From: Gemmatimonadota bacterium
GTDB lineage: Bacteria; Latescibacterota; UBA2968; UBA8231
NCBI GenBank assembly: GCA_018660835.1
Contig: JABJJN010000020.1
Location: 310,001-374,000 of the forward strand
Length of the DNA stretch: 64,000 nucleotides
Direction: 5' to 3'
In this document: piece by piece, positions 1 to 8,788 of the stretch
Layout of the letters: each line of letters starts with the position of its first letter
Position numbering within the stretch: position 1 is the first letter of the stretch
Translations under genes and position numbers: made by a program
Notes under the pieces: model-generated
Databases searched by the model: none
What the model saw: only the letters and a program-made list of their open reading frames with translations
What the model was told of the DNA's origin: nothing

Positions 1-1367
1 GCCTGCAAGTCATGCAGTTCATCGGTCAGCGATGACTGCACCCCGGCGACATCAGCGTTTCCGTGGATACTACACATCTCATATGGATCAGCCTGCAGAT
101 CAAAGAGTTCCCATTCGGGGGGATGCGTCTCGTCGCCTGAACCCTTCTGTCCACAGCCATCGTTGTAGAAATAGATCAACTTGTGATCGTGGGTTCGCAG
201 CCCATAGTGGGCGTAGACATTGTGAGCGCCATCGCCGTGCATCCAGTAGCGATAGTACATGGACGTGCGCCAATCCTCAGGTCGCTCGCCGTGCAGAAGC
301 GGGCGAAAGGATCTGCCCTGGAACTCGTCGGGAATCGTGACACCCGCCAGATCGAGAAAAAGCGACGCAAAGTCGACATTCAGAATCATGTCGTCACACG
401 TCGACCCCGCCTTTACTTCACGTGGGAAGCGCAGCACGAAAGGCATGCGCAGCGACTCTTCATACATGAAGCGCTTGTCGAACCAGCCGTGATCACCCAG
501 GAAGAATCCCTGATCGGAAGTGTAGATGACGAGCGTGTTGTCGACGATCCCTTCCTCTTCCAAATGGTTGAGCAATCTGCCCACACCATCATCTACCGAA
601 GCGATCACGCGCAGATAGTCTTTGATATACCGCTGATATCTCCAGCTCTTCTCTTCCGCTGGTGACAGTCCGCTGGGCACATCCGCCTTGAGATCTTTCC
701 ACTGCAGGTCTTCCATGCGCATCCGTGCCGCACCAGCCGCAGCAGAACGATTCTCGTACGTGTCATTGAAGGTTTCCGGTTCGAGGATTTCCTCACCCTC
801 ATACATCGTGGCATGTTTGGCGTCGGGTTGCCATTCACGATGTGGCGCCTTGTGATGAACCATCATGCAGAACGGGCGTGACGTATCTCTCTCCTTCAAC
901 CACTGCAGCGACATATCCGTAATCAGATCGGTTACATAGCCCACGTGCACGCGCTGACCGGCGGAATCGATCATCACCGGGCTGTGATAGAGTCCCTGTC
1001 CTGGCAAGACGCGCCAATCGTCAAAGCCCGTCGGCTCGTGCTCGGGTCCCTGGCCGAGGTGCCATTTGCCAAACAGAGCCGTCTGGTAACCGGCTTCCTG
1101 CAGCAATTTGGGATACGTCAGCAGGCGATTGTCCATGTGCGTCGCCAGCGTCGTCACCTGATTGATGTGGTTGTAGGTTCCCGTAAGAATTGCCGCTCGT
1201 GACGGTGTGCAGATGCCATTCGTGCAGAAGCAATTGTCAAAACGCATCCCTTCGTCAGCGATGCGATCCAGATTGGGAGTACGATTAATGCGACTGCCAT
1301 AACAACTCATGGCATGCGACGCATGATCGTCGGCCATGATGAAGAGAATGTTGGGTTGATCGCTCAC
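1..1367 (-). CDS. Sulfatase (arylsulfatase type), 3' end outside window
   Basis: Type I sulfatase that hydrolyses sulfate esters, probably on a glycan. About 455 residues are visible and the C-terminus lies beyond base 1. Residues 5-14 read PNILFIMADD, the usual N-terminal strand with two metal-binding aspartates. Cys53 sits in CTPSR, the C-x-P-x-R signature whose cysteine is converted to formylglycine. A later SDQG..GDHG..DK stretch supplies more active-site residues. The start is GTG at 1367, preceded by an AAAGGAA Shine-Dalgarno; the ATG just upstream runs into a stop. No signal peptide is evident, so export is uncertain. It is the last visible gene of the RraA, TonB-receptor, YfiR, kinase operon, 10 bp after the kinase gene. 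Family assignment is firm; substrate is unknown. Confidence 0.93.
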   Translation of the reverse strand, partial: MSDQPNILFIMADDHASHAMSCYGSRINRTPNLDRIADEGMRFDNCFCTNGICTPSRAAILTGTYNHINQVTTLATHMDNRLLTYPKLLQEAGYQTALFGKWHLGQGPEHEPTGFDDWRVLPGQGLYHSPVMIDSAGQRVHVGYVTDLITDMSLQWLKERDTSRPFCMMVHHKAPHREWQPDAKHATMYEGEEILEPETFNDTYENRSAAAGAARMRMEDLQWKDLKADVPSGLSPAEEKSWRYQRYIKDYLRVIASVDDGVGRLLNHLEEEGIVDNTLVIYTSDQGFFLGDHGWFDKRFMYEESLRMPFVLRFPREVKAGSTCDDMILNVDFASLFLDLAGVTIPDEFQGRSFRPLLHGERPEDWRTSMYYRYWMHGDGAHNVYAHYGLRTHDHKLIYFYNDGCGQKGSGDETHPPEWELFDLQADPYEMCSIHGNADVAGVQSSLTDELHDLQ

Positions 1368-1377
1368 ATCATTCCTT

Positions 1378-3627
1378 TCAACGGTCGATGCTCTCAAGCC
1401 AGTCTGAAATACCACGCATGTCGTAGGCCTGGGCCATCGTGCGCAATTGCCTTGCAAGAGTCACGCCGTCACCCCCCATGGCATGGACCTGATCAAGGTG
1501 TTCCCGTGTGGCGTTGATATCCCCCACTTGCGTTGCCTGTACCAATCCTTCGAATAGTGGGTCAGGCAGGAAGGACGCGACAGCGACCAGCGAATCAAGG
1601 GAGACTTCCTCCGTCAGTACGGGCTCTGCCTCGCCAGCAACAAACTCGAAGGTGGCGCCGAGCATTTCATGCAGGCAGCCGTAGATCCGCTCGCGACGGA
1701 AGGGTTTGTCGATAAAGCTGTCAAACCCCTCCTCGAGGAATCGATCCCGCTGATGGGCAAGAGCCGACGCCGTGACGGCTACGATCTTTGGTGCCTCATT
1801 GCCAAGTCGCTCCATGATGGCCTTGCGAACCTGACTACCGTCCATGCCGGGCATGCGGATATCAAGAAAGACGATGTCGAAGGTGTCCGACTCGATCGCA
1901 GCCAACGCTTGCTCACCACCGTCGGCGAGCACCGTCGTCACCCCAATGTTCTCAACCATGGACGCCAGGACTTCACGATTCTCGGTGATGTCATCGACGA
2001 CGAGGGCCCGCACTTCACAATCCGAAGCCAGACGCACAACGCGTATCCATTGTTCATCCGTCGTTGGCACGTCCCGCCCCGTTGGTAGCGTGAGATCCAC
2101 CTCGAAGTAGAAACACGTGCCTTCACCAGGGGTCGAGTCCAACTGCAACTCTGCTCCCATCAGTTCCACGTGCTGGCGAGCGATCGTCAACCCGAGGCCT
2201 GTACCGCCGGCGAAATGTCCGAGAGCGCCCTGATCGAAGGGTTCGAAGATCGCTTCCTGCCGATCCGTATCGATGCCCGGGCCCGTATCCGTCACCGCGA
2301 TGTGATATCGTTGCCCGGAGACTTGCTGCAGGCGCAGGATGACACTGCCCGCCTCGGTGAATTTCACCGCATTGCCAAGCAGATTGATCAGCACCTGGCG
2401 TAACTTATTGGCGTCACCGTGAACCAGCTTGCGGTCGACGGTGATTTCCGTCGACCACGTAAGTCCCTTGTCGCGACAACGCAGTTCGAACATCGTGGAC
2501 AAGGTTTCCATCAGACCCGTGATGTCGAAATCCTGCGGTATCAGAGCGAGACGCCCCGCCTCGATCTTCGAGATGTCGAGAATATCGTTGATCAGGGCCA
2601 GCAGATGATCACCGGAACGTTCAATCGTGCTCACCGCATGGCGTTGGCGTTCATCGAGTTGCACAGCGTCCCGAAGAATCTGTGCGTAGCCAAGGATCGC
2701 ATTCATCGGTGTGCGGATCTCGTGGCTCATGTTCGCCAGAAAAGTACTCTTTGCCCGGCTCGCCCCCAGCGCCTCGTCGCGCGCCTCGACGAGCTGCTCG
2801 TTGATGTTCTCAATCAATTCCTGGGCGCGCTCGTGATCAAGAATCTCAGCCTGCAGTGCTGCATTCGCCTTTGACAACTCGGTTGTACGCTCGCCAACAC
2901 GGCCCTCAAGTACTTCCTGGGCCTGACGCAGTTCAGCATCACGCCGCTGAATCTGATCAAGCATGTCATTGAAGCCGTCACACAGGTCACCGATCTCATC
3001 ATCAGACTCTCGCGGTACCCGCTGCGCGTAGTGGCCCGTCTGGGTCACATTCGTCGCCGTCGCCGTGAGATTGATCACCGGGTCAGAGATCATCCGCTGC
3101 AGGTAGACGGAGAGCACCACAGACAGCACACCTCCGAAACCAAGCACGAGCAACGCGTACAGCACCATCTCCACCAGACGATCATCGAGGACACCCATGT
3201 CAGCACGCAGATAAACCGTGCCACGCAGCTCATCCTGTCTCCTTATCCCGTGGTACAGATGCAGGAAATCGTCTTCGAAACGATGGGCATCGACTCGTGC
3301 AGGCGGAAAGACAAAGCCCTGGCCGTCACGTTGGTAGGTGGCAAATACATTGCCCCCCGCATCGTAGATACAGGCCTGCAGAATCGATGTCTCTGATTGC
3401 AGGGTGCCCAGAACCTGTTCGGCCGCTTCAGCGTCAAGAAATCTCAGCGCTGCATCGGCATTCTGTCCGACCAGTTGCGCTGCCGACGTCAACTGCCGAA
3501 CCGTCGAGGCGCGTGTCTCGCGATATTCCTTCAACAGGAAGATGGCGCAGGCCAGAACAAGGACAGTCCCCGCTGTCAGGAACTGCATCGTGACGAGCTT
3601 GCGCTTGATCGAGATTCTCTTGGCCAT
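1378..3627 (-). CDS. Hybrid sensor histidine kinase/response regulator with CHASE8-like sensor
   Basis: Membrane hybrid kinase of 749 residues. TM1 is at about 12-32, followed by a periplasmic CHASE8-like sensor (about 33-150), TM2 (about 153-175), HAMP (about 176-228) and a coiled coil (228-290). The HisKA box has the phosphoacceptor His302 in NMSHEIRTPMN. The HATPase domain has N419 (LLGNAVKF), DTGPGI and GGTGLGL motifs. A receiver domain has phosphoacceptor Asp589 in FLDIRMPGMDG, and a helical tail of about 70 residues ends the protein. It overlaps the YfiR-like gene by one base and precedes the sulfatase gene by 10 bp. The YfiR-like/kinase/TonB-receptor grouping suggests it senses a periplasmic or outer-membrane signal and relays it to an unseen partner. 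No output domain such as GGDEF is present. Confidence 0.93.
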   Translation of the reverse strand: MAKRISIKRKLVTMQFLTAGTVLVLACAIFLLKEYRETRASTVRQLTSAAQLVGQNADAALRFLDAEAAEQVLGTLQSETSILQACIYDAGGNVFATYQRDGQGFVFPPARVDAHRFEDDFLHLYHGIRRQDELRGTVYLRADMGVLDDRLVEMVLYALLVLGFGGVLSVVLSVYLQRMISDPVINLTATATNVTQTGHYAQRVPRESDDEIGDLCDGFNDMLDQIQRRDAELRQAQEVLEGRVGERTTELSKANAALQAEILDHERAQELIENINEQLVEARDEALGASRAKSTFLANMSHEIRTPMNAILGYAQILRDAVQLDERQRHAVSTIERSGDHLLALINDILDISKIEAGRLALIPQDFDITGLMETLSTMFELRCRDKGLTWSTEITVDRKLVHGDANKLRQVLINLLGNAVKFTEAGSVILRLQQVSGQRYHIAVTDTGPGIDTDRQEAIFEPFDQGALGHFAGGTGLGLTIARQHVELMGAELQLDSTPGEGTCFYFEVDLTLPTGRDVPTTDEQWIRVVRLASDCEVRALVVDDITENREVLASMVENIGVTTVLADGGEQALAAIESDTFDIVFLDIRMPGMDGSQVRKAIMERLGNEAPKIVAVTASALAHQRDRFLEEGFDSFIDKPFRRERIYGCLHEMLGATFEFVAGEAEPVLTEEVSLDSLVAVASFLPDPLFEGLVQATQVGDINATREHLDQVHAMGGDGVTLARQLRTMAQAYDMRGISDWLESIDR

Positions 3628-4163
3628 TACTCCACCGATGAATCGACCAGTGTCGCCAGGCGCAGAAGATGCGAACTCATCTTCAACCCCGAAGCTTGTA
3701 CGGTTTCGGGATTGACCTCAAACTTGAGGCGTCCATCGACAAGAATGAAGTTGATGCAGCTGCCACGGCGAGCGAAACCGGCTTCGTCGCTCACCGTCAG
3801 AACGGCATGATTCTTCAGACGCGCACTCAACTCGTCAATTGTCACGCCTGGCTTGTCTCCGACGACGAGAATGTGGACAGTCGACAGAGAGTCTGATGTT
3901 TTGGTGACAGAGCGCACGTGTACCGTGCGCTCACCGACAGTGCGCTTCTGGGCTGCTTGCAGCAGATACGTGGTTACCGGTGACTCCCCAAGAACGCCGA
4001 TGACAAAATCACCAGAGCCTCCGGCGGGCCACGTCACATACTCCGCGAAATTGAGAATGAAAACCGCTTTGAACCGGGCCAGACGCTCAGCCGTCTCGGC
4101 GGACTGCGCCCACGTCGCCGTCGCCAGCGATAACACGGCAAGTCCAATCCAAAGACGCTTCAC
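3627..4163 (-). CDS. YfiR-like periplasmic protein (DUF4154)
   Basis: Secreted protein of 178 residues with a signal peptide ending near TATWAQS (about residue 20). The family hallmarks are visible: KAVFILNFAEYVTWP near the N-terminus, FVIGVLGESP, a central LVVGDK strand, then VLTVSDEAGFARRGSCINFILVDGRLKFEVN. In Pseudomonas, YfiR is a periplasmic repressor of the YfiN diguanylate cyclase. Here the partner encoded next door is a CHASE8/HAMP hybrid kinase, so the likely role (inference) is a periplasmic modulator of that kinase. Its start lies 3 bp after the TonB-receptor stop and its stop overlaps the kinase start, indicating co-translation. The family call is strong. Confidence 0.88.
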   Translation of the reverse strand: MKRLWIGLAVLSLATATWAQSAETAERLARFKAVFILNFAEYVTWPAGGSGDFVIGVLGESPVTTYLLQAAQKRTVGERTVHVRSVTKTSDSLSTVHILVVGDKPGVTIDELSARLKNHAVLTVSDEAGFARRGSCINFILVDGRLKFEVNPETVQASGLKMSSHLLRLATLVDSSVE

Positions 4164-4166
4164 TCG

Positions 4167-6512
4167 CTATGCACCCAGCATATAGCGGACACTGAAGAAC
4201 CATTCTCGTCCAGGCTGCGGATGGTAGGGCGGAATAAACCCGGAAGGATTCTGAATACTCGGTTGCAGGCCATCGACGGGGCGCACGCCAGAACCGGACT
4301 GGCGACCAATCCCCGAGTAGGCTGTGTCGAAGAGATTGCGAATCGTCAGTTGCGGCACAAGTCGTCGATCGGGCAGCAGCCGATATCCGGTCAGCGTCAG
4401 ATTCAACAACAGCTCGCCGTCCATGTAGCCATCAGGCTTTGCTTCGGTAACATAGTCATAGCCAACTTGCTCGACCCGCTGCGGTGTTTTTGGCTGGAAG
4501 TACAGATTGGACTCAGGGGCGCGAATCTGCCCGCGCCAATTGGCACGCAGATCCAAAGAGAGGCGGTCCTGCAGGAACATGGCGTCGACACCGACTGTCA
4601 CCTTGTGCCGTGCTGTATTGTCCAATGGATCCCCCCCATCTCCCGCAGTAAATACGTAGTGGCCGAATCCACGCCACTGGTCCCGTAGGCGGAAGTCGGC
4701 ACCCACCGTCAAACCTCGGATGCTGGCAGAACCAACATTCTGAAAGTAATCGAGGAACTCACTATTCGGCCCGATCGGAACTTTCGTCGTGTCCGGGTTG
4801 GGCGCGACGGCGATCAGATCCGTGAGTTTGCTGTAGAAGACAGTTGCGCGAGCAATGGCGGAGGTAAACCGATAGTTCAATTCCAACTCACCCGTGACAA
4901 TCTTCTCAGGTTCGAGCTGAACATTGCCACGAAACTCGTCGAACTGCTCGAAAACGGTTGCAGACTTGAAGGCCTGACCATACAGCAGCTTGAAACCCAT
5001 TCCACGTTCGGGAGAGCGGACCAGTGAGGCCCGTGGATTCAGAACCTGACCGTATTCGTCGTCCGCGTCATAGCGCACGCCGCCGGTGAAGGTCAGATTC
5101 TCATCCAGGCGCACCTGATCCTGCACATACACAGCAGCATTCTTTGAGAAAAACAGTGGCTGCACGACAGCCTCTTCGCTGGTGTATGCCGAAGCGATCA
5201 CATTGCTTTTTGAGTCTTGCAGCGGCCCCAGTGAGATTCCGAAGTATTGTTTCACCTCTTGTTCCAGTTGGAAGCCGACAACCAGATCCTGATTGTCAGT
5301 AACCACCAAATTCAGTTGCTGATCAACACCGGCGACATACCCTTCGCCATGATACCCCTTCACCTTGTCGTCGACGGCAGCATCCACGCCATTGTCGACG
5401 CTCTGGTATTTGTAGGTATAGACAAAACCAGTCTCGGGGAGAATCTGGTTGCTGCGGAAATAAAACCGTGTTCTCGATGACAGACTGTCGGTCACATCGA
5501 AGGTGTATCCCGCGACGACGCTGTAGCCGCGATGATGGACGCGATAAGGCGTGCCATTTGTGTTGGCGAAATACTCATAGCCAACAACTTCGCTACCGAG
5601 TCCCTCTTCTTTGTCGTAAAAGGTCGCATCGAGGATGAAGTTGCCCTTCTCTGCTCGCCCGCGCAGATAGACATCGTCGATGTCGGTTGCAAAGCCATTG
5701 GCGATGGGTCGAGTTCCGACGGCAAGACGCTCGTTCGCGACATTGCCGACCTCCGTCGTCAGCACGGTATCCGGTTCGAAATTGCCGGTGAAGTAGCTGC
5801 CGGGATCAGGGCGCCCCAAACCGCCATCACCATCGGTACGATACCAGCGACCCGCAAGACGCAGGCGCAGATCATCCTTCGGCCGGTACGTGGCGACGAA
5901 CTCGGGTGCCAGCGTCGCATTCTCGCCGACCTCGGCACGTGCCTCGACCTGCAATCCGCGTGGCGCGTCGACGAGGGGTTTCGTGATGATATTGATCAGG
6001 CCGGCGTAAGCATTTGCACCATATAGTGCAGACCCGGGGCCACTCACGATCTCAATCATCGCCACATCACTGAGGATCAAGTCGAATCCGAGGCCTCGTG
6101 CCCAGCCATTGGAGACATCGTTCTGCACGATGCCGTCCACCATGATGAGCGTCTTCGTCTGACCAAGATCAGAGATCCCGCGAAAAATGAAATGTGTTGG
6201 ATATTCACCCGAGGGCTGCGAAGTGGTGAATTCGAACCCAGGTACATCCTTGAGCACTTCTTCAAGCGTCCGATAGCCGCGGCGCTCGATCATCTCTGCC
6301 GTGATCGCCGTGATATTTGCCGGCGCCTGAGCGATGCTCTGCTTCTGTCGGCCCGGTGTGACAACCTGGATCTGCATGAGGTCCTCAAGGCCCACTTCCA
6401 ACAAGGCATCGAGTTCGTCTGCCTCGACATCACCTGGAGTGAGGCCCATGACGAGACCCAGAGCTAAACAGAGACAGACCAGTCGGCTCGAACATTCCAA
6501 CCTGGACATCAT
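4167..6512 (-). CDS. TonB-dependent outer-membrane receptor
   Basis: Outer-membrane beta-barrel receptor of 781 residues with an N-terminal signal peptide (hydrophobic LVCLCLALGLVMGL). The mature start carries a short LEDLMQIQVVTPGR segment resembling a TonB box, followed by a plug domain (SIAQAPANITAITAEMI, LEEVLKDVPGFE, IMVDGI, IEIVSGPGSALYGANAYAG). The remaining ~600 residues are strand-rich and end in an aromatic/aliphatic strand (EWFFSVRYMLGA), as expected for a barrel. The start codon overlaps the stop of the RraA-like gene as ATGA. It is co-directional with a YfiR-like protein, a hybrid kinase and a sulfatase, so it probably imports or senses a sugar-type ligand. The ligand cannot be read from sequence. 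Confidence 0.92.
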   Translation of the reverse strand: MMSRLECSSRLVCLCLALGLVMGLTPGDVEADELDALLEVGLEDLMQIQVVTPGRQKQSIAQAPANITAITAEMIERRGYRTLEEVLKDVPGFEFTTSQPSGEYPTHFIFRGISDLGQTKTLIMVDGIVQNDVSNGWARGLGFDLILSDVAMIEIVSGPGSALYGANAYAGLINIITKPLVDAPRGLQVEARAEVGENATLAPEFVATYRPKDDLRLRLAGRWYRTDGDGGLGRPDPGSYFTGNFEPDTVLTTEVGNVANERLAVGTRPIANGFATDIDDVYLRGRAEKGNFILDATFYDKEEGLGSEVVGYEYFANTNGTPYRVHHRGYSVVAGYTFDVTDSLSSRTRFYFRSNQILPETGFVYTYKYQSVDNGVDAAVDDKVKGYHGEGYVAGVDQQLNLVVTDNQDLVVGFQLEQEVKQYFGISLGPLQDSKSNVIASAYTSEEAVVQPLFFSKNAAVYVQDQVRLDENLTFTGGVRYDADDEYGQVLNPRASLVRSPERGMGFKLLYGQAFKSATVFEQFDEFRGNVQLEPEKIVTGELELNYRFTSAIARATVFYSKLTDLIAVAPNPDTTKVPIGPNSEFLDYFQNVGSASIRGLTVGADFRLRDQWRGFGHYVFTAGDGGDPLDNTARHKVTVGVDAMFLQDRLSLDLRANWRGQIRAPESNLYFQPKTPQRVEQVGYDYVTEAKPDGYMDGELLLNLTLTGYRLLPDRRLVPQLTIRNLFDTAYSGIGRQSGSGVRPVDGLQPSIQNPSGFIPPYHPQPGREWFFSVRYMLGA

Positions 6513-7258
6513 TTTTTCTCGACGCCTCCGTAGGGCTTGCCTTCGAAGATTGCTCGCACCTCATCTGAGTTCGTCGCCTTGCTCAGTTTACCCATACGAT
6601 CCTCCTCTTCCTCACGCAGCTTGTGCAGATTGTCCACGACTTGCTGCAGATGCTGCGCCGGAAACTTGCAGGCACCATTCTCATCCATGTGAACGATCTC
6701 ACCCGGGGCCACGTCCATCCCGGAAACGTGCACGGGTACATTGACTGCGTATACCTCCTGGCCACCGTGTCCAGGGGCGACACCACTGGTCAGATACTGG
6801 AAGGACATGGGGCGGATCTCGTCAATGTCGCGGGAGGGACCATTGGACACGGCACCAACGCAGCCAAGGGCTTTCATCGCCGTCGTCATATTGCCGCCCG
6901 AGAGACCGATCTTTCCCGCCAACTCTGGTGGGAACTTTTGTTGAAAACAGAAAATCGAGGGTTTTGGCGAGGCGTCGATGGCATCGAAGACATCCATACC
7001 ACTGAGACGACCAAAATCAGGATCCTTCGGACCATAGACTGCAGTCACCGCATAGCCGGCGAGCGCCCCTATCTCGGGATACCAGCAGCGCAGTCTGTCG
7101 TCCGTATACCAGTTCTCTGTCAAGGGATTGTACAGACTCAGACAAAGTGGATGCTGCGGATAGGTAGCGACGACATTCGTCACCGAGGGCGTATCGAACT
7201 GACGGATCTCCTCGAGGAGCTCACGCTCCCGCTCGAAATCACGAGCTCCCTGTGTCAT
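6509..7258 (-). CDS. RraA-like family protein (HMG/CHA aldolase-like)
   Basis: Protein of 249 residues related to the RraA/4-hydroxy-4-methyl-2-oxoglutarate aldolase fold. The central GGNMTTAMKALGCVGAVSNG followed by PSRDI matches the family's conserved glycine-rich loop and Arg-Asp metal/pyruvate site. VHMDENGACKFP corresponds to the later conserved D-x-x-G segment. Related proteins cleave pyruvate-containing aldols or decarboxylate oxaloacetate; some are RNase E inhibitors, which is unlikely here given the catabolic context. It is the first gene of the operon and overlaps the TonB-receptor start by 4 bp. A C-terminal charged tail (LREEEEDRMGKL) is longer than in compact RraA. The exact reaction is unknown. 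Confidence 0.82.
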   Translation of the reverse strand: MTQGARDFERERELLEEIRQFDTPSVTNVVATYPQHPLCLSLYNPLTENWYTDDRLRCWYPEIGALAGYAVTAVYGPKDPDFGRLSGMDVFDAIDASPKPSIFCFQQKFPPELAGKIGLSGGNMTTAMKALGCVGAVSNGPSRDIDEIRPMSFQYLTSGVAPGHGGQEVYAVNVPVHVSGMDVAPGEIVHMDENGACKFPAQHLQQVVDNLHKLREEEEDRMGKLSKATNSDEVRAIFEGKPYGGVEKK

Positions 7259-7376
7259 CTATCACCTTCTTCGTTGGCCGAACGCAAATCTGGCCGATAT
7301 AGGACCTGAGTTTGGTCGATAGGGTAGGCGGTGGTTGGGTCATCATCAATCAGACCAATGCTGGCACAGACCAACT

Positions 7377-7736
7377 TCATCTGTCTATGACCACCTGGAT
7401 CTCGTCCGGGCCATTCGGGACGACACAGAGAAACTCGAAAGCCTCGTCTCCCTGGGCCTCGTACGAATGTGGCACATTTGCCGGGATGAAGACGGAATCC
7501 CCCGCCGACACCTGCACTATTTCGTCGCCGATCCGCACGCGAGCGCTACCTCGAAGCACGTATTGACCGTGCTCTACAGTGTTGGTGTGCAGTGGCATGC
7601 CACCCCCTGGCTCCATGCGAAAGCGCCGCATGGCGAAATTTGGCATCTCATCGCTGCCAAGCAGAATCTGGCGCGATGCATCTGTGCCACCTGGAACGGT
7701 CTCAAATGGCACATCGGCCGCGCGGCGAACAGTCAT
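7377..7736 (-). CDS. Small cupin-domain protein
   Basis: Single-domain cupin of 119 residues. The first cupin motif is visible as PLHTNTVEHGQYVLRG and the second as GDSVFIPANVPHSYEAQG, providing two to three histidines and a glutamate for a metal site. Proteins of this size act as small dioxygenases, isomerases or ligand-binding proteins, and no substrate can be inferred. It lies 75 bp downstream of the aldo/keto reductase on the same strand and may be the last gene of the unit beginning with the FliG/MotA chimeras. The 118 bp between it and the RraA-like gene hold no gene. Confidence 0.85.
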   Translation of the reverse strand: MTVRRAADVPFETVPGGTDASRQILLGSDEMPNFAMRRFRMEPGGGMPLHTNTVEHGQYVLRGSARVRIGDEIVQVSAGDSVFIPANVPHSYEAQGDEAFEFLCVVPNGPDEIQVVIDR

Positions 7737-7811
7737 GGGGAGCCTGTATGGAAAGTGGGAGTTTTCTAAGGCTTGGAAAGATACGTTTCGGAGCCTGCCC
7801 GCGTCACTCCA

Positions 7812-8777
7812 TCAGGACTGACCTGCTTCCATGGCATCTGCATAGGTGTCACGTGCCTGCATCAACCGCGCCAACAGATCTGGCGGCACATTGAGCGTGG
7901 TACCACGCACCATCTCGTCCACGTGCTCTTCAGATTCTGCCCCACCCAGGACGCTTGTTACACCTTCCTGATGCACCATCCATGCGACGCAGATTTCAGC
8001 GCGTCCAACATTCATCTCTGCCGCAACGGCATCGATCTGAGTACACAGCTTCGCCAATGACGACCCGGGATCTGGTGTCTTCTCCGGTGCAAGGTCACCT
8101 CGATCCATGGGAGAGAATGCAAGTAGGCCGAGTCCGCGGCGTTGCAGCATGGGGATCATCTGTCGTTGCAGCCAGCGAGTGCGAGATCCTCCATCCTCCA
8201 TCAATGCCGCTCCGCCAATATTGAAATAGTCCTCCACCCCAACCGGTGAATCCGTGCCCTCTTCCTGCGCCGCGGCAAGGATCGCCTCGACCAGATCCGG
8301 CGGATGGTTGGACACACCCCAGTAGCGAATCAGACCCGCATCGATCAACCCTTGCATGCGGGTACACAGTGCGTTGGCTGGCGTCGTGCCATCTGGTTGA
8401 TGCAGCAGATACAAATCGATCACATCACGTTGCAGTCGCCGGCGACTTCGGTCAACGGATTCGCGCAGCAGGGCCTCGGTGAAAGGGATCACCTCCTCTA
8501 TGTTGTCTTCGTCTCGGGGAGACACCTTCGTACACACAACCACATCGTCCGGTGCTTTTTCGAGGGCTTGGCCAAGAAGCCGCTCCGATCCTCCCCAGCC
8601 ATAGGCATTGGCGGAATCGAAGAAGCGCACCCCCACATCGAGGCAGTAGCGCAAAACGGCTTCGGCTCGGGTGTTGGTCTCGACGCGCTCCATGGTGCGA
8701 AAAGCCGTCCCCTGACAGAGACGGGTGACCTGCAGATCTGATGTGCCAAATGCTGTTGTTTCCAGGTCACCCGCCAT
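7812..8777 (-). CDS. Aldo/keto reductase
   Basis: NAD(P)-dependent reductase of 321 residues in the AKR TIM-barrel superfamily. Visible landmarks are the N-terminal FGTSDLQVTRLCQGTAF, the catalytic Asp/Tyr segment FFDSANAYGWGGSERLLGQAL, the catalytic Lys in VVVCTKVSP, the DVIDLYLLHQPDG histidine strand, and the cofactor-binding C-terminal half (LLAFSPMDRGDLAP; SVLGGAESEEHVDE). The start is ATG at 8777 with a GGAG 7 bases upstream, only 11 bp after the second FliG/MotA chimera, so the two are probably co-transcribed. Substrate unknown. Confidence 0.9.
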   Translation of the reverse strand: MAGDLETTAFGTSDLQVTRLCQGTAFRTMERVETNTRAEAVLRYCLDVGVRFFDSANAYGWGGSERLLGQALEKAPDDVVVCTKVSPRDEDNIEEVIPFTEALLRESVDRSRRRLQRDVIDLYLLHQPDGTTPANALCTRMQGLIDAGLIRYWGVSNHPPDLVEAILAAAQEEGTDSPVGVEDYFNIGGAALMEDGGSRTRWLQRQMIPMLQRRGLGLLAFSPMDRGDLAPEKTPDPGSSLAKLCTQIDAVAAEMNVGRAEICVAWMVHQEGVTSVLGGAESEEHVDEMVRGTTLNVPPDLLARLMQARDTYADAMEAGQS

Positions 8778-8788
8778 ATCTGATCTCC

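Noticed and set aside
1669..2088. 139-residue plus-strand ORF
   Set aside because: Shadow frame opposite the hybrid kinase.
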